Below are positions 28,479-37,500 of a stretch of DNA of 64,000 bases, one piece after another; positions within the stretch are counted from its first letter, which is position 1, and every line of letters starts with the position of its first letter. The position numbers and the translations under genes were made by a program. The stretch comes from Parachitinimonas caeni (GTDB lineage Bacteria; Pseudomonadota; Gammaproteobacteria; Burkholderiales; Chitinimonadaceae), in NCBI RefSeq assembly GCF_030129945.1, contig NZ_JARRAF010000009.1:120727-184726 (forward strand). Reading direction: 5' to 3'. The notes below the pieces were generated by a model. That model saw only the letters and a program-made list of their open reading frames with translations. It did no database searches and was not told the origin of the DNA.

Positions 28479-28779
28479 TAATATGGCAATTAAGCACGGA
28501 GGGGAAATAGGAATTTTTGTTGAAAGTCCATGACATGGATCTTTAAGCTGCATCAGGGACGTAAGCTATTTAATTACCGTGGCAGAGATGGAGGCAAAAG
28601 GACTTTTTGCGCTTTCTCCCGCAGGGAAAGCCTCCGGTCACGCAGTTTGAGGCACCCCAGGTGGAGAGTTTTGGATTTTCATTTACACAGCACCTAACGA
28701 GGTAGGCTAATTCATAAGGCTAGCAAATAGAATTTTAATTATGGGAGGATTTTTGGGGGAACCCTATTAGCGGATCCTT
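28479..28779. other. 301-bp region between the two copies
   Basis: No gene seen. Its right end (from about 28750) resembles the region before copy 1 (about 25765): GGGGGA.CCCTA...CC.TGTGTATCCTCA..TTCACTTT, showing that the duplication includes upstream control sequence. Confidence 0.45.
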
Positions 28780-28959
28780 GTGTATCCTCAATTCACTTTG
28801 GTCAAAACTGCATGTACCAGCAGAAAACGTCAAACACAGTATGAGTTATCAAGTCTGAAGCCCGGACTGGTAAGGTCTCAACTGACTGTGGTAAATCAGA
28901 GGAGTGGCTCTGTCGTTTTTCATAAGTGGGATGAGAACGGGCAAGAGCGTGTTTTATGA
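28780..28959 (+). CDS. small ORF translationally coupled to DUF4401 gene (copy 2)
   Basis: 59 aa from GTG: MYPQFTLVKTACTSRKRQ..., ending HKWDENGQERVL with a TGA overlapping the ATG of the membrane-protein gene (ATGA at 28956-28959). GGGAGGATTTTTGGGGG lies upstream. It is the counterpart of the 54-aa ORF before copy 1. Basic, with one Cys conserved between copies (C12). Function unknown. Confidence 0.5.
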   Translation: MYPQFTLVKTACTSRKRQTQYELSSLKPGLVRSQLTVVNQRSGSVVFHKWDENGQERVL

Positions 28960-31244
28960 GTCGAATTACATTTACCTCAATATCAGAGAAGATTATTCAG
29001 TCCGCTATCCGAGCGGGGTACTGGCCCGAAAATGCAAAGACTCAGTTTAAAAATGAAGTGAGGGTCATCGCCGGTGGGGCGGCAGAGATCAGCGGATGGC
29101 TCATTGCTACCCTGGTGTTGTGTTCAACCTTAGCCACCCTTCGTGCGGAGCTGCTTCTCGAAAACCTCTATCTGGCAGGTTCGCTGCTAATTGTTATCAC
29201 CACTAACGCGCTGCAGAAGCGCCCACTGCCCTGGCTTATAGAGCAATTGGTTACTGGATTGCTGTTAATTGGCGTTGGTCTGGTGACCCTGGGGGTGTTT
29301 CGTGATTTGCCGGAACGTGTAGCCCCTGCGTTCACGTTTCTTTTGCTTCTCGGCATCGCCACGCTCAGCAAACGACCATGGCTGCAATGGCTGTTTGGTG
29401 TTCTGGGGGCTATTTCCTGCGCATTAATCTCTATGTCCTGGAGGGAGTTATTTCTGAGAGCTGCGTTCGAGAGTGAGCAGTATCAAAAGGCAATGGAGTT
29501 GGGTTGGAGAATGACTCGACCAGATCCTTTATTGTTTTTCCTGGCGGCGCTGTATACCTGTTTGGGCATGTGGTTGATTAACCAATACGCACTGACCTAT
29601 TTATGGAACAAAGATCGTCAGCCTCAAGGAGAACCGGCGCCTGAATATTTTGCAGATGGCTGGCTGACCGTAATTCTGACCGTACTTGCAATTTGGGCAA
29701 GCTTAGGGTCATTTCAGAAGTTGGGGTGGGGCGACTACGGCTTGTCCAATTTCTTTAATCTGCATATCCCGGTTTACTTTTGCCATTGGATTGCCAACGT
29801 CGCACGCGTGGTGTCGGTGCATCTGTGCGTAGCGGCAATGATTCTGGCTATCTGGCGCTGGCCTGTGCTTAGAAAGCCTTGGTGGGTGGGTGTGGCACTA
29901 CCCTTGCTGGGTGCCGCTTGGCTGATCCCCTCGCTTGGGATAGCAATTCTTATACTCAGCCAATGTATTACATCATTTCGCAAACGGCAGGCCGTATTTG
30001 CCGGCTTGGTTTGCGCCTGGAGTATCATTAACTTTAGCTTTTATTCGAATTTTTCCCATAAAGTGCAAATCGGGTTGTTTTTATTTATATCTGGATTATG
30101 GTTTGCGGTGGGCCTCTGGGTAAAGAGGAATTGGGGAAGGTTGCCTAGTCTGTGCAATATTGGCGAAAGACGCAAAGATATTGCGACTTATGCTGCGGTT
30201 TATGCTTTGATTTTTGTTACTTGGGGAGTTTATTCTTACCCTTATGAAAGCATAAAAATTAGAACCACAGATTTAATAATTGATGAGCTTAGACTGCAGT
30301 GTCAGAGTAATTCTATACGGGATTCTTATGTTGGCGCCAAAGGCGATCTGGTAGTGAGGGCTAATACTGGGCTTTATCGATGGGACGTACAAAGCAACCA
30401 ATGGAAATTGTTTTTTACATTTAATCCTTCAGAACGAGCAGGACAATTTTTCCCGTTGAAAAATGGTGGGGCCGTCATTGCTTACGATGACAAAGTGTAT
30501 AGGGTCAATGAAAAAGGTCGGATTCATCACGCTGTGGTAGAGAGAGAATATCGATCTTTATATGTTGATGAAAATGGCAGCGCATACGTTTTGAGCCATG
30601 ATGGAGTGACATGGACTGACGATTGGCATACTTGGGTTAAAATGAAATGGCCGGAAGAAACATTCAATGCAGATGAGGTTATCGCATTCAAGGATGGAAA
30701 AATTTATGCTTCGAGAACAGGCAGCTCGGTGTTTGTTTTGGATAAAAAGAATAAATCCTATACTCTGCTTGATAGTTTTTACCCTCTTACGATTGGCGAG
30801 AAAGGGGCGTATGTTGGTAGTTATTTGTATCTTACTGCGCATAGAAGGGGCGAGCAAAGAAAACAACCAATGGAATCATCTAAGTGGATGATTTTAAAAA
30901 TTGGTCTTGATGGTAGATATTCCAGTGCTCTGAATTTCGGCATGGGAGATAAATTCCCAAAATACATGAAATTGCGGGGGCTGGTGGGGGATGATATTTT
31001 TTTCGAGGCAGACAGAAGATTATATTTGAGTCGTGATGGTGGGAAGAGTGCGGTCAGAATTGGCAAGAATCTAGAACTAAATAAAGAGAAGAAAGAGAAG
31101 CGCCTGGATATATGGGGTATTGCCAAAGGACCGGATGGCACGCTCTATGCCACCCGAAGCGATGCGGTATACAAAAGTACCGATTACGGGATGAACTGGA
31201 CTTCAATGGGAAGGGAGGGCATTCCAGCTGAGGTCTGCTCATAA
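28956..31244 (+). CDS. DUF4401-like membrane domain fused to propeller-like domain (copy 2)
   Basis: 762 aa. Residues 1 to about 390 form a multi-spanning membrane domain like copy 1 (LLIVITTNALQKRPLPWLIEQLVTGLLLIGVGL; HLCVAAMILAIWRWPVLRKPWW). A further TM (about 405-428, YAAVYALIFVTWGVYSYPYES) leads to an exported Asp-box-type domain (NTGLYRWDVQSNQWKLFF ... RRLYLSRDGGKSAVRIG ... DAVYKSTDYGMNWTSMG). The fused order suggests that membrane protein and propeller work together, perhaps as sensor or transporter with an external ligand domain. The last 250 bp are almost identical to copy 1. Confidence 0.75.
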   Translation: MSRITFTSISEKIIQSAIRAGYWPENAKTQFKNEVRVIAGGAAEISGWLIATLVLCSTLATLRAELLLENLYLAGSLLIVITTNALQKRPLPWLIEQLVTGLLLIGVGLVTLGVFRDLPERVAPAFTFLLLLGIATLSKRPWLQWLFGVLGAISCALISMSWRELFLRAAFESEQYQKAMELGWRMTRPDPLLFFLAALYTCLGMWLINQYALTYLWNKDRQPQGEPAPEYFADGWLTVILTVLAIWASLGSFQKLGWGDYGLSNFFNLHIPVYFCHWIANVARVVSVHLCVAAMILAIWRWPVLRKPWWVGVALPLLGAAWLIPSLGIAILILSQCITSFRKRQAVFAGLVCAWSIINFSFYSNFSHKVQIGLFLFISGLWFAVGLWVKRNWGRLPSLCNIGERRKDIATYAAVYALIFVTWGVYSYPYESIKIRTTDLIIDELRLQCQSNSIRDSYVGAKGDLVVRANTGLYRWDVQSNQWKLFFTFNPSERAGQFFPLKNGGAVIAYDDKVYRVNEKGRIHHAVVEREYRSLYVDENGSAYVLSHDGVTWTDDWHTWVKMKWPEETFNADEVIAFKDGKIYASRTGSSVFVLDKKNKSYTLLDSFYPLTIGEKGAYVGSYLYLTAHRRGEQRKQPMESSKWMILKIGLDGRYSSALNFGMGDKFPKYMKLRGLVGDDIFFEADRRLYLSRDGGKSAVRIGKNLELNKEKKEKRLDIWGIAKGPDGTLYATRSDAVYKSTDYGMNWTSMGREGIPAEVCS

Positions 31245-31347
31245 AGGTAGACGAAAAGCCCGTCGCCCTCTCGCTGCTGCGAAAAATGCTTGATCCCGCA
31301 AATCCCGCATCCGTTGCAGAGAGAGAGGGAGACTCCCCCTCTGGCCG

Positions 31348-32391
31348 CTAATACTGCAACTGCACACTCAACCGCTTGGTAATGTCAGATTTAAGGACGT
31401 CGGGCCAGGGGTTGCTGTCGTAGCGTTTTTCCCAGCCTAGCGACACCATCACGTTCTGGCTCATCTGGTAATTCAGGCTCAGTGAGGCAAGGTAGCGATA
31501 GCGTTTGACGTACTCGGCAGCCTTGTACAGGCCGGTGGCGGCCGAGGCCAGCACATAGCGGCCGGACTCGCCCTGATCCTGGATCAGGCGAAAGCCTTCG
31601 CGGAGGCTCCACGAGGGGTTGATCTGCCACTGCAGGGTTTGATAGGCGTAGACGATATTGCTGTCGCGGCTATTGAGGCGGACATAGGTGCGCACGAAGT
31701 CGTCGTAGTTTTCGCGAAAGCGACCGAGAGCCAGATAGGTGTCGAGCCGTAGTCCCGGCTGGTCTATCCAGTAGTAGCCCAAGCCGGCCAGCAGTGTGTG
31801 ACGGCTGGTGATCAGGTTCTGGTCATCCACTTCATAAATGTAGCCACCCCCCAGATACCACTGCGGATTGAGGTCGTAACGCACGCTCTCCTGCAGGATT
31901 TCATAATCCTTGACGTTGCCGCCCCCGCTTACCTGCTGGATGTTGCGGTTGTCCACCGAGAGCGATAGCTCATTGTTCCAGGCGTTGTAGTTGCTATAGA
32001 CCTTGCCACTGGCACGCAGGGCACGGCCGCTGTCATTGCCATCCAGCCAGGTGCCGGAATAGCTGGCCTCGATGTGGTGGCGCCAGCTGTCGCGTTGCGG
32101 GTAGAGGTAGCTGCTGTGGTTCCACCAATCGCTGCCAACTTGCACCTTGGGGGTCGGATCGGGGCTGTTGGCGGCAGGGGCGGCCTGACTGGCCGTGCTG
32201 GCGGGGCTGGTTGGGGGTGCCGTCTTGTTGCTATCGTCGCTCCGCTGGGCGGCCAGGGCTTTCAGGGCGGCGGCATAGCCTGCCTGATACCCTGCGTCGT
32301 AGCCGGGCTGCTTGCTGGGGTCGTCGGCAGCCAGACTGGCCTGGTGGGTCAGTACGGCCAACAGGCCGGCGGCAATCGGGTGCATGCGCAT
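31348..32391 (-). CDS. DUF481-like outer-membrane protein
   Basis: 347 aa with a signal peptide (MRMHPIAAGLLAVLTHQASLAA). After a Pro/Ala/Ser linker come alternating amphipathic strands rich in Tyr and Trp (HHIEASYSGTWLDGND, YLGGGYIYEVDDQNL, AGLGYYWIDQPGLRLDTYLALG, LSLNYQMSQNVMVSLGWEKRY), ending SVQLQY with the terminal aromatic typical of outer-membrane barrels. The strand pattern fits DUF481 (YdiY-like). AGGAGG precedes the ATG at 32391. It is the last gene of the minus-strand set, 80 bp after asnB; whether it serves product export or is unrelated is open. Confidence 0.75.
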   Translation of the reverse strand: MRMHPIAAGLLAVLTHQASLAADDPSKQPGYDAGYQAGYAAALKALAAQRSDDSNKTAPPTSPASTASQAAPAANSPDPTPKVQVGSDWWNHSSYLYPQRDSWRHHIEASYSGTWLDGNDSGRALRASGKVYSNYNAWNNELSLSVDNRNIQQVSGGGNVKDYEILQESVRYDLNPQWYLGGGYIYEVDDQNLITSRHTLLAGLGYYWIDQPGLRLDTYLALGRFRENYDDFVRTYVRLNSRDSNIVYAYQTLQWQINPSWSLREGFRLIQDQGESGRYVLASAATGLYKAAEYVKRYRYLASLSLNYQMSQNVMVSLGWEKRYDSNPWPDVLKSDITKRLSVQLQY

Positions 32392-32470
32392 CAAGATTCC
32401 TCCTGTTGTGGCTTGGCGGCCTGCCGCGCTGCCGGGCATCGCCAGTCAAGCCGTCTTGGGTGTTTTCTGT

Positions 32471-34336
32471 TTATAGGTCTGGCAGATCGAATTCTTCCAG
32501 CAGGATCTGGAAGGTGATCACCAGCATCATCAAATCGACATCAAAGGTCTGGTTCACCTCGAAGCCCGGCTTCAGGTAAGCCTGCCGCAGGCGTTCGACG
32601 GTCTGCGGGTTGAAGTAGCCCTGGCGCTGAATGCGTTCCGGAGCCAGCAGGTCGGCTATCCATCCGCTATCTGCCCGCAGTAGGGCTGGGCTGCCGGGCG
32701 CGACAAATGCGAATTTTTCCCGGTTGATGATGGCAGGCGGCACGTAGTCACGAGCGATGCAACGCAGCGGATATTTCTCCCTCTGGTCTTGCACCAGCAG
32801 GCCGGGTGGCAGACGGGTGACGAAGGCGATCAGGTCTTTATCGAGGAAGGGGTAGCGGCCTTCCACGCTATGGGCAAAGGTCATGCGGTCGCCGTGGTCG
32901 GTCAGCAGGTGGTCGGCAATCCGCAGCTTGAAATCGACATACGAACGCTGGTGAATTGGATGCCGGCGCTTCAGGCGGGCATGCGGCACCGGGGCGTGGC
33001 GGGTGGCGCCGAATTCGCCGTGACGCTGGGCGAGGGCAGGGGAATACAGCGCCTGCAGCGTCTCGTTGAAGGCGTGGTAGTCGCGCTCGTAAAAGAAATT
33101 GCCGTCGCCCCACAGCCGTTCACGCAGCTGCATTTCCTGCCAGTCGTCGCCATCGAGCGGATCGGCGCCAAGATTGTTGCCGCGCAGCGCATCCAGCCGG
33201 TAGCCCACATAACCGGCAAACAGCTCGTCCGCCCCTTCGCCCGAGAGCACCACCTTGCAGCCGGCTTCGTGGACGGCCTGGGCCAGTGCATGCGAACAGG
33301 TGTCGTAACTTTCGCGCAGGGGAGATTCGGCATGGCGGATGACGGCACGCAAGCGCTGCTCGACGTCGCTCGGCTTGAATGGGATCTCGTGGTGGATGCT
33401 GGCCAGCCGGTCGCTCACCATGCGCTGATAGCGGCGTTCGTCGAGCCGTTCGTCATCGAACACAATCGAGAACGAATGCCATTGTGCGTTGGGCCGCTGG
33501 GCGTGGATCAAGCCGGCAATCAGCGAGGAATCGAGCCCGCCGCTCAGATAAAACCCCACCTGTGCATCAGATTGCAGACGACGGGCGACAGCTTGCCGCA
33601 GCAGGTGGTCGAGTTCCTGCTGCCAATTGGCCGGCGGCTGGCGCGGGGCGTCTTCCGGGTAGTCCAGATCCCAATAACAACGGGCCTGGACCACCCCGTT
33701 TTCCATGACCAGCAGATGCCCGGCCGGCAGGCTGTGGATGCCCTTGAACAGCGTGTTGGGGCTAACCAGGCCGGGAAAGGTGAAACATTGGTCCAGCCCG
33801 GTCAGATCAACCGCCCGTTTCACGGCCGGGTGGGTGAGCAGCGCCTTGATCTCGGATGCAAACAGCAGCTGGCCATCGGCCACCGTGTAATACAGCGGGC
33901 AAATGCCCACCGGGTCGCGTGCCAGAACCAGCCGATGCCGGGCCTGATCGTAGATGGCCAGCGCAAACTGGCCATTCAGCCGGTCGAGCAGCGCTTCGCC
34001 CATGTCCTGATACAGATAAGGCAGCACCTCGACATCGCAGCGCGAACGCAGCTGATGGCCCCGGCCCTCCAGCTCACGCCGCAGATCTTCATGGTTGAAG
34101 ATCTCACCATTGCAGACCGACACCACCTGCCGGTTTGCGCTGAAATGCGGCTGATTGCCGATGGGGCGGGGATCGATGATGGCCAGCCGGCGAAAACCCA
34201 GCCCGACCGGGCCTTCAACGTGAAAACCACTGTCATCCGGCCCACGGTGGACCAGACTATGGGTCATGACCTCCAGCGGCGCCCGTTCAACCGGGCGTCT
34301 GGGGTCGAGAGAGATGATTCCGGTGATGCCGCACAT
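32471..34336 (-). CDS. AsnB-like glutamine-dependent amidotransferase
   Basis: 621 aa. Cys2 of MCGITGIISLD is the glutaminase nucleophile, followed by VHRGPDDSG and FRRLAIIDP (class II glutamine amidotransferase, to about residue 190). The C-terminal synthetase domain has the PPi loop SGGLDSSLIAGLI at about 265-278 and GEGADELFAGYVGY. The reaction is ATP-dependent amidation of a carboxylate, as in asparagine synthetase. It lies between the NRPS and the outer-membrane gene on the same strand, 220 bp after the NRPS stop. AsnB homologues in such clusters often amidate the product or a building block, so it may be a tailoring enzyme; ordinary asparagine synthesis remains possible. Confidence 0.88.
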   Translation of the reverse strand: MCGITGIISLDPRRPVERAPLEVMTHSLVHRGPDDSGFHVEGPVGLGFRRLAIIDPRPIGNQPHFSANRQVVSVCNGEIFNHEDLRRELEGRGHQLRSRCDVEVLPYLYQDMGEALLDRLNGQFALAIYDQARHRLVLARDPVGICPLYYTVADGQLLFASEIKALLTHPAVKRAVDLTGLDQCFTFPGLVSPNTLFKGIHSLPAGHLLVMENGVVQARCYWDLDYPEDAPRQPPANWQQELDHLLRQAVARRLQSDAQVGFYLSGGLDSSLIAGLIHAQRPNAQWHSFSIVFDDERLDERRYQRMVSDRLASIHHEIPFKPSDVEQRLRAVIRHAESPLRESYDTCSHALAQAVHEAGCKVVLSGEGADELFAGYVGYRLDALRGNNLGADPLDGDDWQEMQLRERLWGDGNFFYERDYHAFNETLQALYSPALAQRHGEFGATRHAPVPHARLKRRHPIHQRSYVDFKLRIADHLLTDHGDRMTFAHSVEGRYPFLDKDLIAFVTRLPPGLLVQDQREKYPLRCIARDYVPPAIINREKFAFVAPGSPALLRADSGWIADLLAPERIQRQGYFNPQTVERLRQAYLKPGFEVNQTFDVDLMMLVITFQILLEEFDLPDL

Positions 34337-34556
34337 GGGGTGAGCCTTTTGATGTGTGATTTGTTGGATGTTTATTAAGGATTTGTTTTTGTTGTACCCA
34401 AAGCTATTCCACGCAAAACCGGCTCAAGATCTGTAGCGAGCGGCCGTCAGCAGGGTGAAGAGCAGCGCAGAAACCGGAATGTACAAGTGGTACATGAGGA
34501 TTTCGAGCAGCGCATGAGCCCTGATCACGGCCGCGCAGTAAGATCTTGGGCTGGTT
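34337..34556. other. 220-bp gap between NRPS and asnB
   Basis: No gene of normal length. A minus-strand frame ends MYHLYIPVSALLFTLLTAARYRS at 34424 but has no ribosome site and joins the NRPS in another frame; it may be a remnant. The left part (34355-34400) is T-rich and could carry an asnB promoter. Confidence 0.4.
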
Positions 34557-37500
34557 TTAAAACTCATCATCCAGCGCCAGGCTTGCTGCCACAAACGCAT
34601 CGGCATCCTGCACCGGCTGGCGGGCGCCGGGCAGGCGGTGGGCGAGTTCGGCCAGCGTGGTGTCGGGTTCGGTGGCCAGTGCCAGCAGCACCGCCTGCCA
34701 GTGTTCGGCATAACGGTGGGCGCTGGAGGGCTGGAACAGGCTGCTGTCGTATTCGATGAAACCGTGCAGACCTTCCGGGCCGGTCCACAGCTCGAAGTCC
34801 AGATCAAAGCGGCTGGACCAGCTTTGTTCGGCCCAGGGGCGGCCCTGACTGCCGGCGAGGTCCGGCACGGGCATCGCTTGCTGATGCAAGATCAACATCA
34901 CGTCAAATACCGGGTGCCGGCCGGGCGGGGCGTTGAGCCCCAGACTATCGACGAGGCGGGCAAACGGGAATTCGGCATGGGGTAGCACGCTGTCGATTTC
35001 GCTGCGGGCGGCGGCCTGCAGGCTGGCCAGGCTCATATCTGGTGTTAGCTGCAGGCGCAACGGCAGCAGGTTTAAAAACAGCCCGACCTGATCCTGCAGC
35101 TCGGGGCGGTCGCGGCCCGATAATGGCGTGCCGATGACCACATCGGTCTGCCCGCTGGCCAGATGCAGAACAGCCGCCACACTGGCGATGGCTGCTGCAA
35201 AGCGTTCAGAACTCGGCAGCGTGCGCCATGCGGTCTGGCTGTCGGGGGGGCATTGCCAGTTATGACGGGCTCCGTCACGTTGCGGGCGGGCCAGCCGCAG
35301 GCCATCCAGCGGCAGGGACAGCAGCGGCAGATCGGCCAGATGCTCGCGCCAGAAACCGGCATGCCCAGCCTGCTGCCAGCCCGCCAGTTGCTGCCGCTGC
35401 CAGACGGCGTAATCGCGATAGCGCAGCGGTGGTGCGGGGGGCAGGGGCTGGTCGCGATAAGCGGCGGCCAGATCCTGCACCATCAGGTTGTCAGACCAGC
35501 CATCGCTGATGATGTGATGGGTCACCAGAACCAGAATCGACCAGGGGCGCTGGCCATTGACGGTCGGCGGTTCGATCAGGGCCAGCCGGAACAGCGGACC
35601 GTGCATCAGGTCGAATGGCTGGCGGGTGAGGTCGCCGACCAGCGCTTGCAGGGCCATATCGTCCCTGCCATCGGTCGCGATACGGTCTATCACGAAGGGC
35701 ATGTCGGCCAGCACGCGCTGGCGGGGCACATCGTCCACGCTGATGAAGACCGTGCGCAGCGACTCGTGGCGGGCCACCAGCTGGCTCCAGGCCCGGTGCA
35801 GCGTGGCGGGGTCGAGGCCGGGCTCGAAGCGGTAAGCACCAGGCACGTTGTAGCCAGCGTAGCCGGGCACCAGCTGATCGAGCACCCAGAGCGATTCCTG
35901 CTGATAAGACAATGGGTAATCCGCCGCATCGGCGGCGGGGCTGATGGCTGCATCGCCACGTTGACCAGCCGGCCGCGCCGCCAGCGCCTGGGCGCTGCGG
36001 GCCTGGTACAGATCGGCCAGCCGGTACGAGGCTTTGAGCGCCCGGTTGATACGGCCGATGGCCTGCATGGCCAGCAGGCTATGACCACCCACTGCAAAGA
36101 AGTCGTCATCGACGGCAACCGGGCGGCCCAGTACCTCGCCGTAGACTTTCATGATCGCAGCTTCGGTGGCATTGGCCGGTTGACGGCCGCTGCACAGCTG
36201 GCCGGTGCGTCGCACGGGCGCTGGCAGGGCGCGCCGGTCGAGCTTGCCGTTAGGCGTCTGCGGCAGCTCGGCCACGGCCAGCCAATGGCTGGGCATCAGC
36301 GCGTCCGGCAGCTGGCTGGCCAGTCGCTGGCGCCAGTCGGCCGGGTTGATGGCAGTGCTGCCGTCGGCCAACACCAGCCAGGCTACCAGCTCCCGCTCGC
36401 CGTCATCCCGCTCGACGGTGCCAACCACCGCATCGCGCAGGGCGGGCTGTCTTTTCAGGATCGCTTCGACTTCGCCGGGCTCGATGCGCACGCCACGGAT
36501 CTTGACCTGATCATCACGCCGGCCCAGATAGCGCAGATGACCATCGGCATCCCAGGCGGCCAGATCGCCGGTCAAGTACAGCGGGCCTTTGGCGATATGT
36601 GGGCGCTCGATAAAACGACTGGCCGTGAGTTCCGGCTGGTTCAAATAGCCCGCTGCCACGCCGACCCCGCCGATTGCCAGCTCGCCAATTGCGCCTTCGA
36701 GCTGCATTTCTCCTTCTGCGGTCAGCAATACCAGCTGCTCGCCGGCAAACGCCTGCCCCAAATGAATCGGCCCCCGGCCCAGCTCGGCAAAACTCGACCA
36801 GATCGTGGTCTCGGTTGGGCCGTAGACGTTGAAGACCCGTGCCGGCAGGGTGTGCAACGGGCCAGCCAGGGCAGGCGTCAGGGCTTCCCCACCTACCAGC
36901 AGCGTACTCAGCCCGGCCAGACACTCCCGGCCGCCGTGTTCAAGCAGCAGTTTGAGCCGGGTGGGCGTCAGCTGCAGGCAATCGATGCGCTCGCTGCTCA
37001 ACAGCCCGGCCAGCAGGGACGGGTCGCGTGCCTGGCTGGTGCTGGCCAGAACAATGGTCATGCCGGCCCACAGCGCCCCAATCAGCTCCAGCGCGGCAAT
37101 ATCGAAGCTGATGGTGGTCACGGCCAGCAAGCGCTGCCCGGCGCTCAGGCCCAGTTGCGCGGGCAGGCTGCCAAAGAAGGCTGCTGCATTGCGCTGGCGC
37201 AGCATCACGCCTTTGGGGCGACCGGTCGAGCCCGAGGTGAAAATCACATAGGCGAGGTCGTCTGGCGTGGTAGCGATGGCGGGGGCGGTGTCCGGCGCGT
37301 CGTCGAGCGGTTGGTCGATGCGCTGGCCCTTCCAGGCCAGCGAAGCGGGCAGACGGCGCAAGGTCTGCTCGCTGCCCAGAATCAGCCGGCAGTCGCTGTC
37401 CTCCAGCATCTGTGCGATCCGGTCTGGTGGAAAGTCGGGGTCTACCGGCACATAAGCGGCGCCGGCCTGCAGTACGGCCAGCAACCCGATCAATAGATCC

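Noticed and set aside
32789..34378. 529-aa plus-strand open frame opposite asnB
   Set aside because: Shadow frame caused by GC-rich codon use; the minus strand has a complete AsnB with all motifs.
35163..37496. 777-aa plus-strand open frame opposite the NRPS
   Set aside because: Antisense shadow; composition is Gln/Arg/His-rich with no domain, and the NRPS motifs lie on the other strand.
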